9,735 nt of DNA from Salinisphaeraceae bacterium UBA4764 (lineage in GTDB: Bacteria > Pseudomonadota > Gammaproteobacteria > Nevskiales > Salinisphaeraceae), in contig DHHU01000031.1 in NCBI GenBank assembly GCA_002403445.1, forward strand, positions 1 to 9,735, in the 5' to 3' direction. The translations under genes and the position numbers were made by a program. This document shows, piece after piece, positions 1-7,730 of this stretch (within the stretch, counting starts at the first letter, position 1; the number at the start of each line of letters is the position of its first letter). A model generated the notes under the pieces. It made no database searches. It was not told where the DNA came from and was given only the letters and a program-made list of their open reading frames with translations.

Positions 1-405
1 GAAGCATCTACTGGGCAGAGAGGCCGCAAAGCTCTTACGTGATGCAGGCAATCTTTCGTGTCGACAAGCCGGTGACATACATCGCCGCAAGCACCAGGTT
101 CAACTCCCATTCTGATCGCAAGCCCTTGTCCAGCGAGAGCGGCCAAAAACCGACTTCGCGAACCCGGGGGACCGCCAGATTCAGAGCGTCACCCGGGATT
201 TGACGATCTTGGGCTAGATTCAATTGGTATCCCCGAATCGCACGGCACTGAGTTCGCAGGGCGATCCGCTCCGATGACGTTCGCGCCCCAAACGCATTGC
301 TACATTGATCAATAAAAACACCGCCTCGCCCAGACCTTCCAGGCCGCGTTCGGCAATGAGTTGAGCAACCGGCTCGGCTTCACTATGTTGTGTGTGAGCG
401 GTCAT
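1..405 (-). pseudogene. IS256-family transposase, decayed 5' part, truncated by window edge
   Basis: Read right to left, the fragments resemble the N-terminal region of IS256-family (Mutator-type, DDE) transposases. A likely start at 403-405 gives MTAHTQHSEAEPVAQLIAER, and AMRLGRERH follows. Next comes PKIVKSRV, then in another frame DALNLAVPRVRE, KGLRSE, AAMYVTGLSTRKIACIT and ELCGL. IS256 proteins carry these blocks in the same order (family pattern from memory, not aligned). The copy is dead: in-frame stops lie at 220-222 (TGA), 214-216 (TAG), 35-37 (TAA) and 8-10 (TAG), and the frame changes near 190-200. The DDE catalytic region would lie left of base 1. An in-frame ATG at 436-438 is an alternative start. 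No terminal inverted repeat could be recognised, so the edge of the element is unknown. Confident as an IS256-type remnant, less so on its boundaries. Confidence 0.78.
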
Positions 406-651
406 TCGTGAACTTCTTTCGTTATTTGCGCTAACCATTGCAACGAGCGCATGGCGAATAGCCTGTCACCGTTCTGGCCAGGCCACATTACAGAAGCACT
501 GATGTGCCAACGAGCCGCACCCCGCACAACCATTCAGTGGCTCACGTTCGATAGCAATCGCGGTTGTTGGGAGATAACACGTGGCTTGACGCACAACGCA
601 AGGTGTGGAGCGACGCCCACCAAGTCAAACCCTGAACATAAAAGACCAGAA

Positions 652-1836
652 TCAATCGCTTGCCCGGTCTGGCGCGGAATAGATACAACGCCCGGCAACG
701 AACGTATGTTGCGGCTGGAGATCGTCATCGAGCAGCGTGATATCGGCATCGAAGCCGGAGGCCAGGCGCCCTTTTTGCGCCTCCAATCCGAGCACGCGGG
801 CCACATGGGTGGAAATCAGGCCGAGCGCCTGTTCGAGCGGTAATATCTCTTTATGCACCAGTCGCTGCCAATCGGAGAGAAGCACCGTATTCCCGGCGAT
901 ACGCATCCCATCGTAATGACCCTCGTCATCGAATACCGGCAGGCTGCCGTTGCAGTCCGAACTGACCGTGATCTGGGCTGGGGGCACACCAAGAGCAAGC
1001 AGCCGTGATACAGCGTTGAAGGCCGAAAACTCATGATCGCCCGGGCAGTCGTCGAACGCAGTCACATCGACGCTGGCGCCGAACTCGAGCGCGAAGGCCG
1101 CAGCCTCGTCGAGCAGGGCATGGCGGCGATTCACATGCGTGGGAATAACCTGGTCGGCCGGGATCTCGGTCTCGCGCAGCAGGCGCCGCAGCGGTTCGAG
1201 TCCTCGCGCGCCGTCGCCCAGATGGAAATGGCAGATGCCACGCTTGCCAGCCAGCATCGCCCCGACCCGCGTTTCTGAGACCAGCCGTTCAATCTCGTGT
1301 TGCTGGGGCTGGCTGGAGCGGTGGTCCGAAATCGCGATTTCGCCCAGTCCGATTACTTCCGGGATCCACGCCAGATCCCGCTGCAGATCGCCGGTCAGTG
1401 TCGGTGGCGGCACCCGATACGCACCGGTATACATATAAGCGTCGATACCATCGGCTCGCAGCCCGCGAACCTTGGCCAATACGTCCGCCGGCGAGCGGCT
1501 AATGCTGTCGGTGCCCAGCACACCAACCACTGTGGCGATGCCCATGGCCGCAATATCGGCCGTCGTAATCTCCGGACAACGAGTGCCGCACCCCCCTTCG
1601 CCACCCCCGCCGGTCACATGGACATGCTGATCGATAAAAGCGGGCACCGCGATCAGGTCGTCGTATTCGAACGTGGATACGGCCCAACCGGCCGGCGCGG
1701 CAAGATCACGCCCGATCGCCGCGATCCGACCGTCAGCAATCAGGATGTCGGTGTCCTCCAGCGGTTCAGGCGCAAACAGGCGTGAAACGCGCAGCCGTTT
1801 GATCAGAATGCTGTCGGCGCTCGTCTCGCTGCCCAT
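652..1836 (-). CDS. iadA: Isoaspartyl dipeptidase (beta-aspartyl peptidase), amidohydrolase superfamily
   Basis: A 394-residue cytoplasmic metallo-dipeptidase, close to the roughly 390 residues of E. coli IadA. The expected role here is splitting beta-Asp-Arg, the cyanophycinase product, into Asp and Arg. Visible landmarks follow the E. coli enzyme: DQHVHVTGGGGE with metal ligands His71 and His73 and Glu80, LGTDSISR at 108-114, YTGAYRVP at 136-143, SDHRSSQP at 170-177, FHLGD with His205, PTHVNRR with His234 and Arg237, and SSDCNGS with Asp294 and Ser298. The position of the carboxylated bridging lysine in E. coli (GVKCAISDHRS) reads GLGEIAISDHRS here, so Glu166 replaces it. Other amidohydrolase subtypes use a glutamate at this position, so activity is still expected. 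The start at 1836 is backed by GGAAGG at 1843-1848, six bases upstream. The gene begins 41 nt after cphA, making it the third gene of the operon. Use on other beta-aspartyl dipeptides cannot be excluded. Confidence 0.9.
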   Translation of the reverse strand: MGSETSADSILIKRLRVSRLFAPEPLEDTDILIADGRIAAIGRDLAAPAGWAVSTFEYDDLIAVPAFIDQHVHVTGGGGEGGCGTRCPEITTADIAAMGIATVVGVLGTDSISRSPADVLAKVRGLRADGIDAYMYTGAYRVPPPTLTGDLQRDLAWIPEVIGLGEIAISDHRSSQPQQHEIERLVSETRVGAMLAGKRGICHFHLGDGARGLEPLRRLLRETEIPADQVIPTHVNRRHALLDEAAAFALEFGASVDVTAFDDCPGDHEFSAFNAVSRLLALGVPPAQITVSSDCNGSLPVFDDEGHYDGMRIAGNTVLLSDWQRLVHKEILPLEQALGLISTHVARVLGLEAQKGRLASGFDADITLLDDDLQPQHTFVAGRCIYSAPDRASD

Positions 1837-1877
1837 GACCTACCTTCCGGAATGCCCGACAATCCGGGTAAGTCGAT

Positions 1878-4508
1878 TCACGAACCGATCGCCGGGGCAG
1901 CAAGAACGCTGTGCTGCCTGAGCTGCTCGATCGAAGCGTCCATGTCGTCCACCAGCAGTACCAACAGATCGCCGGCGTTGGCTTCGGCCAACGCCCGAGA
2001 TACGGCTTCCGATTCGTTGAGCACAGTCACGACTTGGCACAGCCCGACCTCAGCGGCGCCATTATGCATAAGTTCCATGGTTTCGCCGAATGGCCTGCCG
2101 CGTGGCTGGGTTTCACAAAGATAGAGCACTTCGTACATCCGGCCGAGCTGATACCCGAGTGCACGGATATCTTCGTCGCGGCGATTGCCTGCAGCGCTGG
2201 CCACACACATCTTGCGGGCTGCCGTCAGGCTGTCCACCAGCGGGTGCAGGGCTTCCAATGCAGGCACGTTGTGCCCGTAGTCGATTAGCACTCGAACGCC
2301 GTCGACCTCGATAAGATTGGTCCGGCCCGGGTTCTGGCCCAGTGTCGGGTGAAAGGTCTGCAGCCCCATCTGGATATCGGCCAGCTCCAGCCCCAGCGCA
2401 TGCCCGGCGGCGGCCGCTGCCAGCGCGTTAGCGACATTGAAGCTGGCATGGCCGCCGAAGGCGATCGGCACATCTGCAACTGCGATAATACGCGCCTCAA
2501 CATGATCTTGGCGCAACACAATGAAACCGTCGTGGACAGTCACCGCGGCGCCATGATGGGCCACGTGCTCGCGGACCGTCGCGGAATCCGGATCGAGCGT
2601 GAAGAACACGATCGCACCGGGGGCCCACTGCCGAGCCTCGAGCACACGCGGATCGTCAGCATTGAGGACCGCCGTACCACCCGGATGTACGGCGTCGATG
2701 ACCACGCTCTTGCAGCGCGCGAGTTCATCGAGCGTGTGGATATCGCGTTCGCCCAGATGGTCGCTGGCAATATTGAGCAGCACGCCGACTGCACACTCGT
2801 CGAAGCCGAGCCCACGCCGCATGATGCCGCCGCGCGCGACTTCCAGCACGGCATGCTCGACGGTGGGTTCGCGGAGCACAAGGTTCGCCGCCTGCGGGCC
2901 GCTGTAATCGCCGCGGGCGATCACGTGGTTATCGATCTCGACCGCCCCGGTCGCGGCCATGCCAACCCGGCGCCCGGATTGGCGCAGCAGATGCGCAATC
3001 AAGCGCACGGTCGTAGTCTTGCCGTTGGTGCCCGTCACAGCCGTGATCGGGATACGACCGTCGGCCGAATCCGCGCTCTCGCTCGGGCCGAACAGCATGT
3101 CGATCACATGCCGGCCTACATCGCGGCCTTGGCCATGGGTCGGCGACAGATGCATGCGAAAGCCTGGTCCGGCGTTGACCTCGACCACCGCCGCGGACAG
3201 TTGTTCGAGCGGTTCGGTTAGTGTTTCGGCCAGCAGATCGATGCCGATGATATCCAGACCCACCAGCCGCGCGATACGTTCGGCCGCATAACGTACTTCT
3301 GGGTGTACATCTTCGGTCACGTCCGTGGCCGTGCCGCCAGTGCTCAGGTTGGCAGTGGATTTCAGCCACACGATCTCGTCAGCCGGGATCACGCTGGCCA
3401 GCGTCAGACCTTGCTGATCGATCAGACGATGCGATTGTTCATCGAGATAGATCTGAGTGAGCAGATTTTCGTGACCCACTCCTCGACGCGGATCACGATT
3501 TTCGGTATCGATTAACCCCTGCAGTGGCGTTACTCCATCGCCAACCACATGCGCGGGGCGCCGACGAGCGGCCGCGATCAGCTGGCCATCGACTACCAGC
3601 AGGCGATGATCCTCGCCTACGATATGCTTCTCGACGACGACCGTCGCATAGCGCAGCCGGGCAGCTTCGAAAGCAGCCTGCAGCCCCTCGTCGTCCGACA
3701 CCCCGGTACTTACGCCACGCCCGTGATTGCCGACCAGCGGTTTGACGACCACAGGATAGCCGAGCGCACGGGCCAGATCGAGCGCGTCATCGAAATTCGT
3801 ACATACCCCGCCCTGCGGCACAGGGATACCGGCTTCGCCAAGGATCTGCTTTGTCCAATTCTTATCGTCGGCAATACCGTGACCGACCAAACTTGTCCGG
3901 CCCGTTACCGTGGCCTGAACTCGCTGCTGGCGATAGCCGTGTCCAAGCTGCACATAGCTGCTGTCTTGCGTGAGTCGCATCCACGGAATGCCGCGGTTCT
4001 TGGCCGCCTCCACGATCGCCTCGGTCGATGGCCCTAGCATATGGGTGTCGCGCACTTCCTTGAGCTGGGCCAGAATAGGCACCAGATCGATTTCCTGCTC
4101 GCTGAACAGCCGTTGGACGAGATCCACCGCCGCCACACCGGCCGCCAACCCGCAGGCCTCGTCGCGATAGCGATAGACCACGTTATAGATGCCGGTCTCG
4201 TATGAATCGACCGTCTTGCCATAACCGACCGAGAAACCGATTAGATTCTGCAGCTCGATGGCCACATGTTCGGTGATATGCCCGGCCCAGGTGCCGCGCA
4301 TCACCCGCTCCAAAAAGCCGCCGGGCCGGCCAACCGAGCAGCGATGTTCTTCCAGGCTTGGCATAAGGCGGCGTAACCGTTCGGTCATACCGGGGACGCA
4401 ATCGCTTGGGCGTGTTTCCAGCTCGCCGATATCCAAACGCATCAGGATCGCCGGATAACGACTGTAATAATTCGGCCCGCGTAGCGCGCGATGTTCCAGA
4501 ATTTTCAT
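1878..4508 (-). CDS. cphA: Cyanophycin synthetase (CphA1 type)
   Basis: An 876-residue enzyme, the usual length for CphA1. It builds cyanophycin by ATP-dependent addition of Asp to the backbone and of Arg to each Asp side chain. The three-part plan is visible. An N-terminal domain covers about 1-160 (MKILEHRALRGPNYYS; GHITEHVAIELQ near 76-87). An ATP-grasp domain covers about 210-475, with VVVKPLVGNHGRGVSTG at 253-269, STGGTATDVTED at 389-400 and EVNAGPGFRMH at 443-453. A Mur-ligase-like domain follows, with P-loop VTGTNGKTTT at 491-500, LNIASDHLGERD at 578-589, LNADDPRV at 615-622, NPGRTN at 726-731 and IDYGHN at 742-747. Since both ligase halves are present it is not the shorter CphA2 type, which uses dipeptide. 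The reading frame is intact. The gene starts 8 nt after the cphB stop, with only GAG as a weak Shine-Dalgarno signal, which suggests translational coupling. Confidence 0.97.
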   Translation of the reverse strand: MKILEHRALRGPNYYSRYPAILMRLDIGELETRPSDCVPGMTERLRRLMPSLEEHRCSVGRPGGFLERVMRGTWAGHITEHVAIELQNLIGFSVGYGKTVDSYETGIYNVVYRYRDEACGLAAGVAAVDLVQRLFSEQEIDLVPILAQLKEVRDTHMLGPSTEAIVEAAKNRGIPWMRLTQDSSYVQLGHGYRQQRVQATVTGRTSLVGHGIADDKNWTKQILGEAGIPVPQGGVCTNFDDALDLARALGYPVVVKPLVGNHGRGVSTGVSDDEGLQAAFEAARLRYATVVVEKHIVGEDHRLLVVDGQLIAAARRRPAHVVGDGVTPLQGLIDTENRDPRRGVGHENLLTQIYLDEQSHRLIDQQGLTLASVIPADEIVWLKSTANLSTGGTATDVTEDVHPEVRYAAERIARLVGLDIIGIDLLAETLTEPLEQLSAAVVEVNAGPGFRMHLSPTHGQGRDVGRHVIDMLFGPSESADSADGRIPITAVTGTNGKTTTVRLIAHLLRQSGRRVGMAATGAVEIDNHVIARGDYSGPQAANLVLREPTVEHAVLEVARGGIMRRGLGFDECAVGVLLNIASDHLGERDIHTLDELARCKSVVIDAVHPGGTAVLNADDPRVLEARQWAPGAIVFFTLDPDSATVREHVAHHGAAVTVHDGFIVLRQDHVEARIIAVADVPIAFGGHASFNVANALAAAAAGHALGLELADIQMGLQTFHPTLGQNPGRTNLIEVDGVRVLIDYGHNVPALEALHPLVDSLTAARKMCVASAAGNRRDEDIRALGYQLGRMYEVLYLCETQPRGRPFGETMELMHNGAAEVGLCQVVTVLNESEAVSRALAEANAGDLLVLLVDDMDASIEQLRQHSVLAAPAIGS

Positions 4509-4516
4509 GGGCTCAG

Positions 4517-5368
4517 TCAGGCGAAGGCGGCGCGGGTTCGTTCTTGAACCTCGGGCGGAGTGAGATAACGACGGGCCTGAACATCGAAACCATGACCGCT
4601 GATCAAGGCGTGGATAACCATGTTCTCAATCGCCACTGCCTCTCCAATAGACAGCTCGGCGACGTTCGACAGGGCCAAATCACGGCTGTCGATTAAAATC
4701 ACATGACCCGGCCCGGCCGCTTCGAGCATACCATCCGGGTGCACGATAACGGCCGCGTCTTCGCCGAGGCCTACGCCAAGATCGTTCGGATTGGTCGTAC
4801 CCACTTCCATCAGACGCGTAAAGCGTCCGCGCTCGAGGAAATGCGTGTCGATAATCAGTCCGTCCACGAACCCAAGCCCCGAACTCATATTCACGCCACC
4901 CTTGCGCACGGCGCCAGTGGCATCGCCGTTGTAGATCATGGTCTGGCACAAGGCCATGGCCCCAGCACTTGTGCCCGCGACTACGGCACCGGCCTCGAAG
5001 CGCTTGCGGATAGCATCGAGCAGGCGCGAACCGCCGAGTACGTAAGTCAGTCGCAACTGATCACCCCCGGTAAAAAATATAACATCGCTAGCCTCAATGG
5101 CCCGTACGTTGGCTTTTTCATCGCCTTCTTCACGGGTGGGCACTGGCAGCAGATGCACCCGACTGGCACCCAACCGGGTGAATACGGTCTCATAAGCCGG
5201 CAGCGTCTCCTCGGGAATACCGCTGGCCGTCGCGATCACGGCCACTTCCTTATTACGGCCCGTCGCCAGCGAAAAAACGCGCGACAATATAGCCAGTTCG
5301 GACGTCTTGTCCTCGGCCCCGCCGATCGCGACAAGATAGCCTCTCGTTTTGGAAACTTCAGATGTCAT
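4517..5368 (-). CDS. cphB: Cyanophycinase (peptidase S51 family)
   Basis: A cytoplasmic serine exopeptidase of the S51 family that trims cyanophycin to beta-Asp-Arg dipeptides. From the chosen start it has 283 residues, near the usual 270-300. Numbered from the longer possible start at 5413, the landmarks are RGYLVAIGGAEDK at 24-36, FFTGGDQLRL at 113-122, nucleophile elbow GTSAGAMA at 147-154 (Ser149), GLGFVDGLIIDTHFLERGR at 179-197 (His191) and GLGEDAAV at 215-222. All are typical of the family. I prefer the start at 5366-5368 because homologous cyanophycinases begin shortly before RGYLVAIGG and because the context GAGCCCATGA is identical to that of cphA. The longer start at 5413 adds 15 residues and lacks a clear ribosome site. 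It is the first gene of the operon, so its promoter should lie in the AT-rich tract to the right. The function is secure; the start is not. Confidence 0.95.
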   Translation of the reverse strand: MTSEVSKTRGYLVAIGGAEDKTSELAILSRVFSLATGRNKEVAVIATASGIPEETLPAYETVFTRLGASRVHLLPVPTREEGDEKANVRAIEASDVIFFTGGDQLRLTYVLGGSRLLDAIRKRFEAGAVVAGTSAGAMALCQTMIYNGDATGAVRKGGVNMSSGLGFVDGLIIDTHFLERGRFTRLMEVGTTNPNDLGVGLGEDAAVIVHPDGMLEAAGPGHVILIDSRDLALSNVAELSIGEAVAIENMVIHALISGHGFDVQARRYLTPPEVQERTRAAFA

Positions 5369-5633
5369 GGGCTCGTACGCCGCCTCGGCGACTCCTCTAT
5401 GCCGGGTGAACATTCGGGATCCCGCGACAGCGCAACTACCAGCGCAGGATTTTTCACGCCGCTCTCACGTTCGGTTCATTGCGTGACGTGGTCTTCTGGC
5501 CTTACTGAGAGATCGAGATCAACACCAAAGAATGCTGAAAGAGCAATTATGTTGTAAAGGCAAGGTAGATAACGATAATTTATTTTAATCAACATCGTGT
5601 CAAATCGCGAATTCAAAAGAGTCAATAGAATAT

Positions 5634-5650
5634 ATACTCGATTTGAGTAT
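5634..5650. promoter_or_regulatory. Small perfect dyad ATACTC-N5-GAGTAT, possible operator
   Basis: ATACTCGATTTGAGTAT is a perfect 6-bp inverted repeat around a 5-nt centre. It lies in the AT-rich tract about 270 nt upstream of cphB. The symmetry and position would suit a dimeric regulator of the cph operon, but no known binding consensus (for example an ARG box) matches, and a 6-bp dyad can occur by chance. Confidence 0.22.
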
Positions 5651-5814
5651 GATGCGACCACGCAACGTGCTAAGACTTGTTTCTTGGGCAATAAGTAATT
5701 CAATTCACTTAGAGCAAAATAACTAACGATCACTTAATAAAAGCGGAGAAAAGCATTTCGAGATCTTTTACTACTCTCTTTGTTGAAAAAACCGTTCAGC
5801 GACACGCCAACAGT

Positions 5815-5994
5815 ATGGTTTACCGAATACGAATCAAAGATTTGGAACTATCTATTCGAAATATTGCGGAAATTGAGCCTGAAGAAGCGCCGGAAACCCC
5901 GTTTACGGTGAGCCCGAGCGTGTCGCCCCAGTATCTCAACGCAAGGAACATAGGCCAATCAGCTCTGGATCGCGTCTCAACGATCAATTTGTAG
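5815..5994 (+). CDS. Possible small protein of 59 residues, unknown
   Basis: The ATG at 5815 opens a 59-codon frame ending in TAG at 5992-5994. The product begins MVYRIRIKDLELSIRNIAEI and continues with an acidic, proline-rich stretch EPEEAPETPFTVSPSVSP. The composition is plausible for a small protein: a charged amphipathic start followed by a probably disordered tail, with no membrane segment or cysteine. Against it, no Shine-Dalgarno sequence precedes the ATG, the frame stays open for some 35 codons further upstream without a start, and I recognise no family. It is the only tentative plus-strand gene in the window. Treat it as a candidate only. Confidence 0.18.
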   Translation: MVYRIRIKDLELSIRNIAEIEPEEAPETPFTVSPSVSPQYLNARNIGQSALDRVSTINL

Positions 5995-6275
5995 CGCGGC
6001 TGATTGATCTGGCCGGGTATTCACTTGGCAATGGCGACTAAACGCATTACAGGATCTTGGTAGCAAGTACCGACAGGCTGGCTACCCTGGCAGACGCCGG
6101 ACTAATGCAGCATGATCCGGTCTTTCCATCGCGGCACGCACACCATGATCTTGGTTAGTTAACCATCGTTTCTATAATTGGCCGGGCCAGAAAGGTGACA
6201 AGCCATCCGTTATTCTCGCGTTGCATTTGTTTGCGCAAACAAGGAAAAGATTTCACGAATGCCCGTTGGCTGTTT

Positions 6276-6294
6276 AAAAAACCGGTCGTTTTTT
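6276..6294. terminator. Terminator-like A/T hairpin, possibly bidirectional
   Basis: AAAAAACCGGTCGTTTTTT folds as a 7-bp stem (AAAAAAC with GTTTTTT) around CGGTC, with a run of six T on either strand. It lies about 80 nt past the stop of the GloVer protein gene on the minus strand, where a terminator is expected. The stem has only one G-C pair, so it may be weak. Confidence 0.33.
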
Positions 6295-6374
6295 CTGACA
6301 TTCATGATTCTATGACCAGGCATTGGATCAGCCGATCACGGATCGATTTATGGTCTGAAGCGCGCTCCCGCGTT

Positions 6375-7718
6375 TCATCGACTACCGCCGCACTCGGACC
6401 GCCCTGTCAGTGAATTCGGCAACCGGTAGGCAACGATCGTCCCATCGCCCGCTGGACCACCCGAATCAGTCGTGCTGTAGAGCGTGCCATCGACAGCGGT
6501 CAGGTCATCACCGACGTTACCGCGGAGACTGACCAACACTCTCAGCACCCCGGTCGACGGCTCATAAGAGAACAACGTCCCGTGGCTCGCCGCACCCCCC
6601 TTGGTGGTCGTGCCGTAGAGCGTGCCACAGACCGCAATCAGACGAGCCTGGGGAAGCGCGCCATCGGTTCCGTCGAAACTGGCCAGCATCTTCAGACGAC
6701 CGTCGGTCGGATCATAGGAAAACAGCGTCCCGTAGTCCGCCCTGCCACCTATGAAGGTTGTACCATAAAGTTTCCTGCCAATACCGGTCAGACTGGCCAG
6801 GGGGAGCCCACCATTGGATTCGATAAAACTGGCCAGCGTCTTAAGGTGAGTTCTCTTGGGATCATACGAAAACAATGTCCCGTAGCCCACCGTGCCACCT
6901 GTAAAAGTCGTCCCATAGAGTTTACTGCCAGCACCGGTCAAGTTGGCGCGGGGGAGGCCGCCATTGGACCCCATAAAACTAGCCAGCGTCTTCAAACGAC
7001 CACTCTTGGGGTCGTACGAAAACAGTGTTCCGTAGCCCGCTGTCCCACCGGAGTCGGTCGTCCCATAAAGCATGCCACCGAAAGCGGTCAAACCGGAAGC
7101 GCCCATACCATTGGATCCGGACCCCGTGAAATTAGCCAGCGTCTTTAGGTGGCCTTTCGACGGGTTATAGGAGTACAGCGTGCCGTAGCCTGCCGCGCCA
7201 CCTATGAAAGTCGTACCGTAGAGTTTGCCACCAAAATCGGTCAGACCGGTCAGAGGAAGTCCCCCATCCGATCCGTTGAAACTGGCCAGCATTTTCAGGC
7301 GGCCGCTCGATGGGTCATATGAAAATAGTGTCCCGTAACCCATACCGCCGCCGATAGTCGTACCATAGAGGGTTCCATCCACATTGGTGAGACTGGCAGT
7401 AGGATGTTTGCCATTGGGTCCGGTAAAAGTTGCAACGGTCTTGATCGTGCTGGTTCCGGATGTTGCCGTCAAAGAGACAAGTAACAGCCCAACCAGTCCC
7501 ATGAAACATGGGATCGTTCTCAGGGGGCGCAGCACAGGGTGCCGAAAATATGGCATGGCGTTTACCTTTACGCCGATGCCACTGCGACTCTTGTCGGGCC
7601 CAATGCCCATAAAAATTGCAGCTACCGCCGACCCAGCTTCTTTAGACAGGATTCGGTTCGGATAACACTGCATGAGTGTCCGCGCGCGGTTGAAAACCAT
7701 TCGATGGATGGGCTGCAT
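6375..7718 (-). CDS. GloVer (Gloeo/Verruco-type) tandem-repeat protein, probably exported
   Basis: A protein of 447 residues from this start. Most of it is seven tandem units of about 50 residues with the core LYGTT-x3-GG-x3-GYGTLFSYDP-x3-GRLKTLASF, the signature of GloVer repeat proteins, a secreted or surface beta-propeller-like family of unknown function. The start at 7716-7718 has a strong ribosome site, AAGGAG at 7725-7730, six bases away. However, a typical signal peptide begins 54 residues later at 7554-7556: MPYFRHPVLRPLRT, then hydrophobic GLVGLLLVSLTA and a likely cleavage near TATSG. A weaker AAAGG precedes that ATG. The native protein may therefore start at 7556 (393 residues). 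The extra N-terminal stretch resembles nothing I know. The tail after the last repeat is short (SLTGRSECGGSR), with no sorting anchor or transmembrane helix visible. No operon partner. The family is clear; start and role are not. Confidence 0.85.
   Translation of the reverse strand: MQPIHRMVFNRARTLMQCYPNRILSKEAGSAVAAIFMGIGPDKSRSGIGVKVNAMPYFRHPVLRPLRTIPCFMGLVGLLLVSLTATSGTSTIKTVATFTGPNGKHPTASLTNVDGTLYGTTIGGGMGYGTLFSYDPSSGRLKMLASFNGSDGGLPLTGLTDFGGKLYGTTFIGGAAGYGTLYSYNPSKGHLKTLANFTGSGSNGMGASGLTAFGGMLYGTTDSGGTAGYGTLFSYDPKSGRLKTLASFMGSNGGLPRANLTGAGSKLYGTTFTGGTVGYGTLFSYDPKRTHLKTLASFIESNGGLPLASLTGIGRKLYGTTFIGGRADYGTLFSYDPTDGRLKMLASFDGTDGALPQARLIAVCGTLYGTTTKGGAASHGTLFSYEPSTGVLRVLVSLRGNVGDDLTAVDGTLYSTTDSGGPAGDGTIVAYRLPNSLTGRSECGGSR
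6423..7448 (-). repeat. Seven tandem ~150-bp coding repeats (GloVer units)
   Basis: LYGTT (LYSTT in the last unit) recurs at residues 135, 184, 235, 285, 335, 385 and 431 of the longest reading of the frame, a spacing of 46-51 residues or about 150 bp. The middle units are the most alike, with near-identical blocks such as KLYGTTF(I/T)GG and GTLFSYDP. That pattern points to expansion by tandem duplication. The last unit is shorter and divergent. Confidence 0.85.
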
Positions 7719-7724
7719 GGTCCT

Positions 7725-7730
7725 CTCCTT
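7725..7730 (-). promoter_or_regulatory. Strong ribosome-binding site AAGGAG of the GloVer gene
   Basis: On the minus strand AAGGAG is followed by AGGACC and then ATG at 7718. This is an ideal Shine-Dalgarno match and spacing, and it is the main reason for preferring that start over the signal-peptide ATG at 7556. Confidence 0.6.

Larger units (their letters stand above)
5414..6374. other. Intergenic region upstream of the cph operon, AT-rich core
   Basis: About 960 bases separate cphB from the end of the GloVer protein gene. The stretch near 5520-5760 is clearly richer in A and T than the coding DNA on either side and should hold the minus-strand cph promoter. I could not fix a -35/-10 pair: the best -10 candidate, CATAAT on the minus strand near 5546-5551, has no good -35 at normal spacing. 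An 85-codon minus-strand ORF at 5476-5733 starts with GTG, has no ribosome site and resembles nothing I know; I do not count it as a gene. The rest (about 5995-6270) has only short, broken frames. A dyad, a small plus-strand ORF and a terminator-like hairpin are listed separately. Confidence 0.6.

Noticed and set aside
451..843. 130-codon plus-strand ORF and others antisense to iadA, cphA and cphB
   Set aside because: They are shadows of strongly supported minus-strand genes in GC-rich DNA.
5476..5733. 85-codon minus-strand ORF upstream of cphB
   Set aside because: GTG start without a ribosome site, AT-rich composition that makes chance frames likely in this tract only by position, and no recognisable family.
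5400..5900. ARG box, NtrC site or sigma-54 promoter ahead of cphB
   Set aside because: These were looked for because cyanophycin is a nitrogen and arginine store; no convincing match to the consensus sequences was seen.
6195..6413. 72-codon plus-strand ORF overlapping the end of the GloVer gene
   Set aside because: GTG start, runs through the terminator-like hairpin and antisense into a real gene; no homology recognised.
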